Source: Amoebophrya sp. A120 (taxonomy: Eukaryota; Sar; Dinophyceae; Syndiniales; Amoebophryaceae). From it: a stretch of DNA of 64,000 bases. The translations under genes and the position numbers were made by a program. The notes beneath the pieces are model-generated. The model made no database searches. It was given only the letters and a program-made list of their open reading frames with translations, and had not been told where the DNA came from. Where the stretch lies: the NCBI GenBank assembly GCA_905178155.1, contig CAJINV010000001.1, forward strand, positions 4,302,233 through 4,366,232. Direction: 5' to 3'. Positions within the stretch are counted from its first letter, which is position 1. The number at the start of each line of letters is the position of its first letter. Of the stretch, positions 52,958 through 63,617 are shown piece by piece.

Positions 52958-55025
52958 TTAGTCCGAGTCGTCGGAGTCCGAGTTTTCGGCAAGCCACTCC
53001 GCAAAGGGTTTCACGATCTTGTGCACGGCGTCGTGGCCCGGGTGGTTCTTGTTGGCCTTCGGATCGTTATAGTAGGGGAGGAAATTCTCCTCCTCGATTA
53101 AGTCCATATCGTACATGGCCTTCAGAACCATCGGAAACCTGTCAAGAATAATTCGATTCAGTTGTGATGTCGATCAGCGATAAGTTATGTTGAACAAAAA
53201 TCTTCATCTACTCGAGGAAACAGCACTATTTGATCATTATTCAATGCTTTATTTACAACAGCACCGCAATCTTGAATCTCCGCAAAGACGTGGTCATCGA
53301 CACTTCGATTCTACAAAAAAACTCTATAGTTGTACCCTTTCAGGCAGGCTTCGTGTTCGGAGATGTAGAGCTCGAAAGCCCACATCAAATCCTTCATCGG
53401 AATTTTGTCCTCCCGCACGACCCCGGCGAACAGGTCCTCGGCCTTTTCCATGGCTTTCGCAGATAAGGATTCGTCCGGAAACAAGGACTCCAGAATGGCG
53501 TACGCAAACAATTTCTTCTCCATCTGCCGAGAAATCTTCAGAAGCCGGGACTGGGATAGGTCGTTTATTTGGATCAAGAATTGCAAGGATTTAAGAAAAG
53601 AACATGCTAAAAAAAAGTATAAACATAAGCCATCTTTTTATTTCTCGTGCTAAAAAATTTTCATACCTCCTCGATGAATTCCTTGGCTCCGCCCTCCTTC
53701 AAGCCTTTCAAGGAATCGATGAAAGTCAGCGTGTCCTCGTCCTTGTGCTGGTTCTCCTCGTCGTCGCTGCTCTTCGCACGCGTGCCGTCCTGGTCGCCGC
53801 CGTCATCCGACTCCTCCCGGGTCTTCTTTTTCTTCTCCTTTTTCTCCTTCTTGTCCTTCTTCTTTTTCTTTTTCGTCTCACCAGAGTCCGAGTTGTCCTC
53901 GTCCGCGTCGCTGTCAGCGGCCTTCTTCTTCTTTTTCTTCTTGGCCTCTGCATCGCCGGCGTCTGTGGAATCACAATATGTTTGCATACAAACTAAAGTG
54001 ATCTATCATCCACCAAGGTCAACTACAGTTGAGAAGAAACAAAAGTGCGTCGAATGCATACCTAGTACATGCGCAAAAATAATCAGGATGTAAGTGAATG
54101 CCTTTATGTTTATTCGAATGAAAAAAGTTCTATCAACAAACCGCACCTTCCTTGTTCCCTTCCGCAGCTTTCTTTGCGCGGGCGGCGCGACGCTCCTCCT
54201 TCGTTTTTCCCTTCTGCTTGCTGTCATCACCGCCGCCGTCCATAGGGTTTTTGAACACGAACGCCGCCATCCGGTGGATGGTCGCGTCCTGCAGCAGGCC
54301 GGACCAGCCGCAAGCCGCGCACGCACCGCTGATCTCTTCCGCTTTCTTGTTGGTCCTGCGATAATTTTTCTCAGCTCGTTCAAAGAAAAAGCTACACGAT
54401 GATAACCTTAAACGTAAGATGTAAGAGCTTATTCAAAAAATTTTCTCATAAATTCTGGTGCACGCACAATGGAAGGAGCAAAAAGTAAACCGTTTGAGTA
54501 CTTCAAATCCATTTCCGGGAGTCCGCAGGTCGGACACAGCACGTAGACGCTCAGAAACTTGTCCAGGGAGACCTGCAGATCCGGGGCCTGGTGGGCGCCC
54601 AGGAGGATGGCTCTTTGGCCCTCCCCGTCCTTCTCCGTGTAGGTGGAGGTCGCGTTCTGCTCGCAGGAAAACCACTTCATGATGTAGCCCGGCGGCCGCT
54701 TGATCGCGGTCGCAATCTCCTTGCAGTTCACCACACTTGTCTTAATCCCGTTACCACGACCCTCGACCTGGTGAATCGGTTTATTGTATTTTTCAGATAG
54801 AGTTTGCACTTCAACGAAACTTTGTTCAGGTAGAAAAAGCGGTGCGACTATGCGTTCGTCTTCGTTACGTTCCTGATGCAGCAGATGAAACAGTGCCGGT
54901 GCATGAACAATAAAAGCGATGTTCTTTATAATTAGAGCGTAAAGATTTACCTTCGAGATGAGTTTCGGCATCTTGTACCGATAACTCGGGTCGGTGTTCG
55001 TGGAAGGAATGTTAACCATCGCCAT
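52958..55025 (-). CDS. EIF5: Translation initiation factor eIF5
   Basis: GTPase-activating factor for eIF2 in the 43S/48S initiation complex, cytoplasmic. Six exons: 55025-54951, 54767-54502, 54355-54147, 53962-53667, 53550-53336 and 53138-52958, all with GT-AG introns and matching phases, giving 413 aa, normal for the family. The N-terminus MAMVNIPSTNTDPSYRYKMP plus VEGRGNGIKTSVVN is the eIF2B/eIF5 domain, including the conserved Arg needed for GAP activity. The zinc ribbon is CPTC...CAAC (exons 2-3). A Lys/Asp-rich linker in exon 4 joins the C-terminal W2/MIF4G-like domain (KKLFAYAILESLFPDES, KDLMWAFELYISEHEACLKG, ending AEWLAENSDSDDSD, the acidic aromatic tail that binds eIF2beta and eIF1). 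Confidence 0.95.
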
Positions 55026-55052
55026 CTTGCCTGCTTTTTTCGGAAGTTACTA

Positions 55053-55941
55053 CTACCCGAACGAACTGCTCCAAAAACTACTCTTTTCGCCGTCGATAAA
55101 AACCGTACTGACTTCTACTCGACGATTATCTTCCCCACCAGCAATGTGGGAGGTGCTATGTTCGTTAGTCTGGTGCCGCTGTCCTCGTCGTTGTTGAAGA
55201 GAAATAATAGCTGTTGAGGGTCTAGTCGCACTTGATGTAGTTCCACTTCCTGCCACTATGTGTAGAAGCAGGTCGCTTTTTGCAATAGTCAACAACAGTT
55301 CTTCCTCGTCATCCGAGTTTTTTCGTGCTGAAGAGGCCGCACTCGTTAGAGCAGTTGCTCCAGTCGCTGCGCGGTGCGGGGGGATGAAATACAGCAGGTC
55401 GTCTGTTCTTCTACCATGAAGAAGACTCCTCCTCGTGTTCTTCTTGCTGGTAGCACTACTAGCAGCTGATGCCACTTCCTTCAGCTGTAGTATTCTGCTG
55501 TTGCGCGTTTTGCGTTGCTGGGGCGTCGCCCATCCGAAAATGGACCTCTTCCTTGGCTTCGGCTTCGAAACATGCACTTCTATTCCTGCTGCTCGTGTAT
55601 CAAAATGAAAAAAGCCCCCACCCCATATCAAATGGGAAATCTGTGATGCAGGATTTGTGTACACAAATGCGCGCTGTCATGCAATACGGCATCGCAACCA
55701 GATGCGCAGCCTACGGAGGGACATTTGGGTCTAGGTGCTTAGCATTACAAACGGCTGTCCTCTAGGCCCAACAGCATGCCAAACCGCTTCCATAATGGCG
55801 CGGAAGCCTCTGCGTTTGTCTTCTTGCAAGACAGACGTGATTTGTGGTCTCAAATCAGCAAGACAAATTTTCGAAAGCATGCCTTTTTGATATGGGGAGG
55901 GGGGATTTTTCCTCTCAATATCGTGGCCCAGGAACTCTCAT
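55053..55941 (-). CDS. Small unknown protein or transcribed leader upstream of eIF5
   Basis: Exons 55941-55921 (ATG plus six codons) and 55592-55053 around an introner; 186 aa ending at TAG. The introner's clean excision in an open frame (MRVPGPR | AAGIEVHVSKP) suggests transcription. Composition is Ser/Arg/Thr-rich with HGRRTDDLLYFIPPHRA and an acidic DDEEELLL stretch; no family is recognised. The frame is also open upstream of the ATG to 56061. Its stop is 27 bp before the eIF5 ATG, so it may be part of the eIF5 transcript rather than an independent gene. Confidence 0.45.
55598..55920. mobile_element. Introner 8 upstream of eIF5
   Basis: 323 bp, ends TATCAAAATGAAAAAAGCCC and inverted TATTGAGAGGAAAAATCCCC, each running on into CCCCATATCAAA. 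The duplication TCGTG is at 55593-55597 and 55921-55925. Its reverse complement aligns over the full length with introner 6 (shared inner palindrome TTTGTGTACACAAA). Confidence 0.88.
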
Positions 55942-56856
55942 ACAAGCAGGAACTTCTGTGGTCACTGCTGCGAGGGAAAGAAGAACTATGCTCCGCGCGA
56001 CGAGTTCCGTATCAAAACCCGAGGCGTGATTCGATTGTTGTGTTTTATTCGATAGTCTGAACTAGAAACGGTTCAGACACGATACTCGGTCTTAATTTGT
56101 AATGTTTTCGTTCCTGTGCAACTAAAACAGATGAGTTGAGTGAAAAATTCTTGGGCGCAGTTGTTGCTTCAAAGATTTCGTAAAAACACCAAGTTATAAC
56201 AGTTGCTAGCAAAGCATAAGCTTCGAGGTTGGTATCGCGATTTACAGAGTGTAAGATCGGGAGGTTAGTATGGGGGCCAAAATGGAGCCACTGTGAAAAA
56301 CTGAGGAGAAGTCGAAAATTTGGATTTGTCGCAGGCGCAGGTGGGTGATCTCTTTACATGTTACTTCTGATGTGGTTCATTTATCAATCTACATCTTCTC
56401 ATTTGGTCTCGTACGGATCAAGATTTAGCTTTGCACGAGGCGCGTTCGTTTCTTTTTGCGTACGGCTCCTCGCATATTATATTTTGGAGAGACATCGAAA
56501 TATTCATACGTATAGACCGAATCTGATCTCGGTGAGAATTTCGCGCTCGCTCAAACCGATCTTGTGTGCGATTCGGCAACACGTATTGACTTGATTGTTC
56601 TCTACGTGTACCATTCATGATTAGCGGTGAGTGCCTAAGCTACTTCCGCAAGTACTTCTTGTTCTTTCTCTTTTCTTCCATATTCATTTTTCACTCGCGT
56701 AATAAATGCGATGGACGTCGTCCTGTTAGAAGTCAAACTATTCTAGTCGCTTTCTGTCGCTGTCGCTCTGTCGTACGGGTACTTTTCTTGGTTCGGTTAC
56801 TTAGGCACAACTTCTCAGCTGGCTTCATCCACGAGGCCGAGGCCAAGCATCTGCTC
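55942..56856. other. Intergenic, no gene seen
   Basis: About 0.9 kb between the small gene and the CPSF2 stop. No supported gene. A minus-strand CCATTTTGGC at about 56275-56285 recalls the core of the dinoflagellate spliced leader but does not match its flanks. Confidence 0.5.
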
Positions 56857-59800
56857 TTAGATACAGACTGCTTTTTTGTACAGAGTTGCCCTGGCCTTGT
56901 AAAACTGCTCGCAGCAGGTTCCCTCCAACTGGATGGTGTCGCTGCTGCTGAGGTAGCTAAGTTTGGCCTTGTCGTCGATGTGTAGCACCCGCTTGCCGAA
57001 TTGCGATTTGAACTCCGTCACGAACGTCTTGTTATCCGCCCGCGCTTCGTCTGCCAGCGTCTGCTTGAATTGCGAGAGTTTCGGGGGACAGACCAGCAGC
57101 GTTGGGTAGGATCCTAGTTGCGAGCTCGTGGGATGAATGTTGTCCTTCTCCCCCGTTGTTTCCGTCGGGTCCCGAATGTTCATTTCCGCTCCCTGCGCTC
57201 CGATTTCCTTCGGAATCAGCTGCAATTTGGGTGGCTTCGAAGCATTGCTGGCCTTGTTGTTCAACCCGGTAAGAACCACTCCACCTCCCGCACCGCCGGC
57301 GACCAAAGCGTTTTTCCCGGATGGCCCAAAGGTCCACATGTCCACTTCGTCGTCCTTTTCGTCGCCGGGGCTCGCCGTCACTTGGGCCTGCACAAACGCT
57401 ATGCGCGCACTCTGGCATTTCGACCAAGCCAACGAATTGATGAAGTCCTCGTGCAGCTCTGCGCGGCGTTTCCGCCGGGAAAAGCCGCTTCCGAAGTGGA
57501 CAATGTTAGAATCATCCAGGTTCGCGTCCATGTTGGGCGCAAATGTTTTCACGGTCGTCGACGTCTGGCTCATCGCCTCGTACTGCAGCTTCAGGGTGTT
57601 CGTCGCTTCCTCCGCCACGTAATTCTTCGTGGGGAGCAGAATCAGCTGCAGTGGCGACGCGGAGGAGATCAGCGCGCGCATGTCTCGGTGGTCTTTCAAC
57701 CCCAAGGGCGCGTAGCAGACCATGCACTCCACGAGCAGTTCCAAATCGAGCACATCGATTTTCATGGGCTCCCGGAACCGCACACGCAAATCCCACAACC
57801 AGTCAAAGTCCGGATTGTTCTGGTTCGCAGCCGCGCTGCCGGAGGCACCTGGTGAGTGTGGGTGGGGGGAGGGAGTTGAAATAGAATAAGATTCAGAATG
57901 ATCTTCCGACGTCAACATAATTATGGAAAAATTCGCAACTTGTGGTCTTCGCAACTGCAAACGTTCAACCTTTTCATCTGGAGCGCGAAAAACTAAAACC
58001 TGATGGTGTATGAAGTAAATTTTTTCTGCGATCAATCTACATCTGAATCATCTCCATAAAACAGCCAGTACCTGTGGCCCCGTCCCCCGTGACGACGGAC
58101 TCATATTCGTGGGTTGTCTTCCATGCCTCGATTTCTTTGTTCGATAGCGGCTGCCCGTAATCATCACCTCGGGCCTGCACAAACTCGAAAGTAAAGTTTT
58201 TGTGCTTCGGAAACAAGTTCAAATCTTGAAAAAACGAGGCATCTTCGTCATCGAAAGCGACGTGTTCCTGTGGTATTTGTGTGTTTCAACTTCATTTCTT
58301 TCCGCTACGCCTTCTAGAAGAGAACCTCCGCATTCAAGGCCACCTGTTCGCTAGCTGTGCCACACGAATTTAATCGAGAAATGTAGAGTGAGAGGTCTGT
58401 TGTACCTGTGGAGCGTCCCCCGCACCAGCTGCCGCGCCACTTGTGACGTGCGCTGCGCCGTCGTTTTCTCTCTGTAACGCCGTATGCAGGTCCTGCCTCC
58501 TTTTTCTCTTTGCCGTGAGGTCCTGCTGTCGCCGCACTTCTTCTTCGCATTTGCGTTCGTAGTACCTGGTGATGTCATTATCAATATTCATATTGAAACC
58601 CATACTTTTAGCGCGGTCGTGCATCAGAAACTGTCAATGAGCGGTGTGCGACAGTTCATCATCATCATAATCATCAGTTGAAAAAAAATGTACAACAGGA
58701 GGGATGTATCCATGATACTTTCTCAGCTCCTGCTCGCTCCATCGCGTTTTGATGTATTGCCTGGTGTTGTACTGTCGCTGCTGGACTTTATTTACGATGA
58801 AGTCCGTCATAAGCTCGTTCGCAAGACTGTCGTCCGGTACGTTAGAGTACCCCAGGAGCCAAACCATGTTTTTCGGGTTGCGGCAGATTTGCAGGAAAAA
58901 TTCACGGGCTTCGCCGTTCTCCAAAGAGTGCCCGTTGGCAACGATCACCTTGTTGGTGCCCATGCCAATCGCCTTGCTCCCCTTCTTCGACTCTCGGGCG
59001 GCCCAGTCCTCCAGCGAGGCGAACAGCTTCACGTGCGAAAACCTTTATTTTTGTCGATTGTTTTAGATTTTATTTGCAGGTCGTCGCGGGTCCCCAGACT
59101 GCAGAACTATCGGAAAACGACTCAGGTTTTCTAGATTTATAAAGCTACCACTAGTTGTGTCTGAAAATTCTCAACCTAACGAAACAAACACTGACAGTGA
59201 CTTCAATACCTGAACGGCGTTCGCTTTGCGTGGTGGTACTGTTCTTGGAGTTTCTTGCAGACCCACTCCATCCTCGTTCGTGCCTGCTCCAGCACGACGT
59301 CTGCGACTGGGCTGACCCAGCAGATTTCAAATTTCTCCGCAAGGGCGTTGTCTACATTCCAGGCTTCGTCCAGCAAGTGAATCACCTCGAGCGCACTGGT
59401 ACAAGTCCCATCGGTGGGGATCAGAATGTCGCCGCCGTTACGAAGCACCTCGATCGTCTTCTCAAGAAAGTACTCCTCACCGCACGTGCGGCAGATCTGA
59501 TTTTTTTTGCAGTTCGACCGACATGTTCATTGTAATTCTTCAATCACGATTCATATCTCTTTTTTTCGTAGCTGCTCCCCCTTTTTTAACATCTTCCAGC
59601 TTGTGTCAATCGACAAATTTTATTGCACCATTAAACCAACCAACATCTATACCGACTTCACACTTCCGTGGCCTCCCTTCTTTCCTTGTGCTGCGTTCGT
59701 CGGTGCGGTCGCTGTTATCGACCGTTCGTTCCCCAACCTGGGGATATCCTTTCGTGTGGGTGGTACCGCCGTGATAAAGATGTGATTTCTTGAGATCGTG

Positions 59801-60621
59801 GCTGATCCGCTCACTCCGATGGTGAGCAAGGTCTGCAAGTCCAGTCCGTCCACTATTCGGGTGGACCGCAAATCGTAATCGAGGCAGTACACGACTTTCT
59901 GCAGCCCAAAATGCAGAAAGAAGTACGTTCCGCCGATGGTCGACCCGCAGGGGTGCGCCTGCACGGTGCACTCCAGCTGCCCCTGCTGTGCGGTGGACTG
60001 TGGGTTATTCTTGCCGTAATTTGCGCCATTATTCCCGGTGCTGCTCCGCTTCTTCGCGGAGAGGGGTCGGTTTTGCGACCCGGTGGACATGCGGTTCTTA
60101 TTGTTTTCTTTGTCGTAGTCATCGTCGTCGTCCTCGGCGTTTATACCATCCTGTCTCTGGTTGTTGATTTCCCCGTCTGCGCCAGCGAGCCCCAACACCG
60201 GCTTTCGGTAGAGGAAACGTTCGCCGAATTTCAAACCTTGGAAGTTCTGCGAAAGGAAGGCAGCGACGACGTCCTCCAGTTCCATCCAATCCACATTCTT
60301 CAACAGACTCTGCTCTTCGAAAAACGCGATGCAGGCCAGCTCGCCGAGCTGCCGCACGGGGTCCGTGCACAGTACCGGCGCGTGCAGCTCGTGCTTGGCG
60401 AACAGCCAGGGCAAGCCGCCACAGTGCTGGATGGAGGGGTGCGAGATCAAAACGAAGGAGATCTCCGGAATGTAGGGAATCAGTGGCTGGTACAAATCCT
60501 CAATGTCGACGTTCTCCATCGCTACCGGAAGTCCCGCGTCGAGTAGAATGAAAATCCCGTCCACGTGCAGGAGCGAACATCGCCACTGCGACGCGTCCGG
60601 AGAAATGGCTATCAGCGACAT
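56857..60621 (-). CDS. CPSF2: Cleavage and polyadenylation specificity factor subunit 2 (CPSF100)
   Basis: Non-catalytic metallo-beta-lactamase/beta-CASP partner of CPSF73 in mRNA and histone 3'-end cleavage, nuclear. Six exons, 60621-59653, 59496-59210, 59042-58719, 58565-58406, 58267-58072 and 57848-56857, all GT-AG and in phase, give 975 aa (animal forms about 780). MBL part: FILLDAGLP, FVLISHPSIQHCGGLPWLF (HPxxxHCG instead of the catalytic HxHxDH, as in other CPSF100), AHPCGSTIGGTYFFL, VVYCLDYDL. Beta-CASP: NGGDILIPTDGTCTSALEVI, TPFRFSHVKLFASLEDW. A coiled YYERKCEEEVRRQQ region follows. The C-terminus (PPKLSQFKQTLADE, DTIQLEGTCCEQFYKARATL) matches the CPSF100 C-terminal domain. The metal-site loss agrees with a structural role. 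Internal inserts (Asn/Asp-rich at about residues 190-250) explain the extra length. Confidence 0.93.
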
Positions 60622-61699
60622 GATCGCGGAGTTGTTCTCCTTGTAAAATTCTATTCGGCTGCGATCTTTCCGATCCCGCAACGTTTGGGATTTATCAAAA
60701 TCAGTGTGTTGTGTATCTTAGACCGCAATTGCGTAGCTCTGACGCTACGGGGACTCAAAGAAGTCGCTCCCCATCGCAAAAGCGGGGAACTTCTAGAGAC
60801 TTGTTCTCTACTATTCGGTACAACTTTTGGCTAAAAATATTTTATCAAAAATCTTCAGATCGACAAAGAAAACGATGAAGTGAGTCTTCGTGGGAAAGAA
60901 TCGATTTGTTCCAAAAATGACGGAGTGTTATTGTGGTGTCGCTGCTGTAAAAGTCGTTACGCTCTCGTTCCGGTTCCGGTTCCGGATCGATAGAAGATCA
61001 CAAAAAACTTGTTGACATCACACACAAGGGATCGGAAAAAACAAAAATCTGTTCAAGCACTGGGATCTTGCCAAGAAGATGATCTTGATCTGTGCAAAAA
61101 GAACTTCAAATAAGTAAGTAGAGATCCTGTAAGTACTTTGTGGAGTGAGTTAAGAACAGCTTTAGTGTAGTGGAACCTATCGGTTTCGGCAGTAGTCTGG
61201 TTTCCGCATCGGAGCTATCGCGAAGGCATAAAGTAAGTGTGCGTTGCTGTAGTATACTGTAAGTGCGCGCGATGCAGTTGTAAAGCATCTATGAATATGC
61301 AGTCTATGGCTGAATGCGAGCGGTTAACGTTATGGTACATGTTTGCAAAGGCATTTGAGTGTGTTTGTGTTCGTCAAGTGGCATTCTTGTTCAGGTCTAG
61401 TACGTTCAGGCTGAATAACTTCTTTAAAAATTTGACTTCCTTTTTCTGGTGCGGATTCGGATGCACTTCTTTTTAACAAACGTAAAGGCTGAGATCGGTT
61501 TCTGGTGATGCAAAAAGTTGCATACCGTGTGCCCAAAACGTCAAAAATTTGCGATCTCCGTGGCGCGGCAGACCGTTTTCAAAGCAGTTGCCAGGACCAC
61601 CGCACGAAAAGAACAAGGGCAACCCTGTCACGATCTGAACTCCCACGACCTATTGTCAATTCATTCCTCGAAAAAGCGCAGCATCCCTTGCAATTGCTG
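60622..61699. other. Intergenic, no gene seen
   Basis: 1.08 kb between the CPSF2 start and the Rab stop. A short GGTTCCGGTTCCGG direct repeat is at 60970-60990. No ORF, tRNA or introner ends are supported. Confidence 0.5.
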
Positions 61700-62733
61700 C
61701 TAGCAGGCACAGGATTTGCCCCCCGAGTCCTTCACAGCGGACGGGCCTGCGGTGAGCGAAACTCGATCGCGGTGTCGCTGCGCCGTGTTCGCCAGGAGCC
61801 CGCTCGTGGCGAATTGGTCGAGCACACGTTCGCCGACGGATACAAAGGCATCGGCAACGCCCTTGCCCGATTTTGCCGACACAGCGAAAAATGGGATCCC
61901 GAACCTACGAAAAAGAACAAGTTGATTTTCGAGAAATTGCCACACTGAGACCGACATCTTCTTCGAGGCAGGTATATTGAAGCACATGAGATGAAAAAAT
62001 GCAGCGGATCATTTAAGCATCACTCAGGCAGATCAAGTAGGTACTCATCTGCGAGCTCCTTTCCCTTCGCTGCCTGAACGCCCTGCGGTGATTTCAAATC
62101 ACTTTTGTTGCCCAACAAACACGTCTGTACGCCGTCAGGTGCGCTGCCTTGGATCTGTTGCATCCAGGTGCGCACATTCTGAAACGTCGCGGGCTGGGAC
62201 TGGTCGTAAACCAGCAGTATGCCGTGCGCATTCCGGTAGTACTGTTCAGTTATCGTACGAAACCGCTCCTGTCCAGCAGTGTCCCAGATTTGCAGTTTCA
62301 CCTTCTCCTTCGCCAGATTCGTGTATTTGACCCGGTAGTCGATTCCTATGTTGAAAAAAATGGCGTCGAACATAAGTTCAAGGTAGTTCTTTCGAGTGGC
62401 AGCACTGACGGAAAAAAAAAACACTACTACACTTGTAGAATACACACCGTGTGACAAATACACAGATCATCAACACGTTAGCGCGTTTCTGTAGTACAGG
62501 CTAGTAGCAAAAGCTGCACCTATTGTGCTGAGGTAGGTGGAGCTCCACTCATCGTCGCAGTACCGCATGAGCAATGACGATTTGCCAACCCCACTGTCCC
62601 CGATGAGAAGTAGCTTCAGAATCTTTTGCTGTTGGCCCGTTCCGCTACTGGCACCGGAGCCACCACTTTGGTAGCTGCCTGTCAGACGGCTCGCGTCTGA
62701 CGACCGGGAGGAAGAAATTACTGAGGAAGGCAT
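61700..62733 (-). CDS. Rab-family small GTPase (Rab1/Rab8-like)
   Basis: Membrane-traffic GTPase. Exons 62733-62520, 62345-62045 and 61904-61700, GT-AG introns in phase, 239 aa. After a Ser-rich 35-residue N-terminal extension come G1 GDSGVGKSS, switch I ...[11 protein letters not shown] with the effector Thr, G3 [13 protein letters not shown], the Rab signature [14 protein letters not shown]4 NKSD and G5 SAKSG. The C-terminus ends CAC, a geranylgeranylation site. The exon 1-2 junction falls between TI and GID of switch I. Subfamily is a guess from switch regions; Rab1, Rab8 and Rab13 types share them. I start at ATG 62733; open frame upstream of it lacks conservation. Confidence 0.92.
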
Positions 62734-63617
62734 CTCGTCTTTTTGTTTTTTCCCCTCCGCTCTTCCAGCTCCTCTCCTCAAACTGCTCACGCACAGATGC
62801 AGAAACAGATCTTCAAGCACAACTGAATGAAATTAAGGTCCTCGTCCAAATTGTTGCGGAGGATGCAATGTCTTGATATCTCTCACCACTCTAAGTAGAA
62901 AACGCGTCGTCCTGATGTCCCAGCACTCGCGTTTCTTCTCTCCGTATACGGAGCCTCTTCTTTGCGGCACTCGTCACTACACTCCCCTGGTGCAGAGAAT
63001 CGTCGGAATCGACGACTGATCTAAAGAACTCGGTCCGCCATTACTGAATGCAGGGCCGACTGAACAGCAGAGGCAGACGTTTATGGAACAAAAGCCTGAC
63101 TGTCTTCTGGCTGAGAACTTGTTATGATTTTGTTGCCAATACTATTGCAGCAGCTGCGAGCAGCGGATGGGGAGGCCGCAACTACGCGTTCCGATAAGGC
63201 TACACGACATCATACACATCATACAACACCATATCTTCAAAATCGTCATCGAAGGTATGGAGGATGGACATCACAGTATCTATCAGATACAAAGACTGAT
63301 TTTTTTTGCACCTCGATCGGCATTTCCTTCAAAATTCAAAAGAGTCGATGTGACAAGCGGTGTGGCTCCTTCGCTGCTTCCCGACGGAAGCCACAACGAG
63401 CAGAGAAAAAGGCTGCTGAACATGAAGAGGATTACCACTGCGTTGCTGACCAACTCTGCTCTGTCGACCACGACTGCGCCACTACAACTTTTGGTAGTCT
63501 TCTAAGTAGTGCCAAGTTGGTTCCTTCCCGATGAAAAAAACTACTTATTTCCACCAGTACCTAGTAGCAAAACAGATCACGCCCCCGCCGAGCAATCGAG
63601 GACGATCTGCACTCCTA
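62734..63617. other. Intergenic, no gene seen
   Basis: 0.88 kb. Short frames on both strands (for example plus 63124-63534) have no recognisable features and compete with each other, so none is called. Confidence 0.5.

Noticed and set aside
56262-56295. Possible spliced-leader RNA gene (minus strand CCATTTTGGC core)
   Set aside because: Only the 10-base core matches the dinoflagellate leader; the flanks (TGGCT before, CCCCCAT after) do not, and there is no donor plus Sm-site arrangement.
61505-61948. 147-aa plus-strand ORF
   Set aside because: It is antisense to Rab exon 3.
63124-63534. 136-aa plus-strand ORF near the right edge
   Set aside because: No recognisable domain, competing frames on both strands, and opposite to all neighbours.
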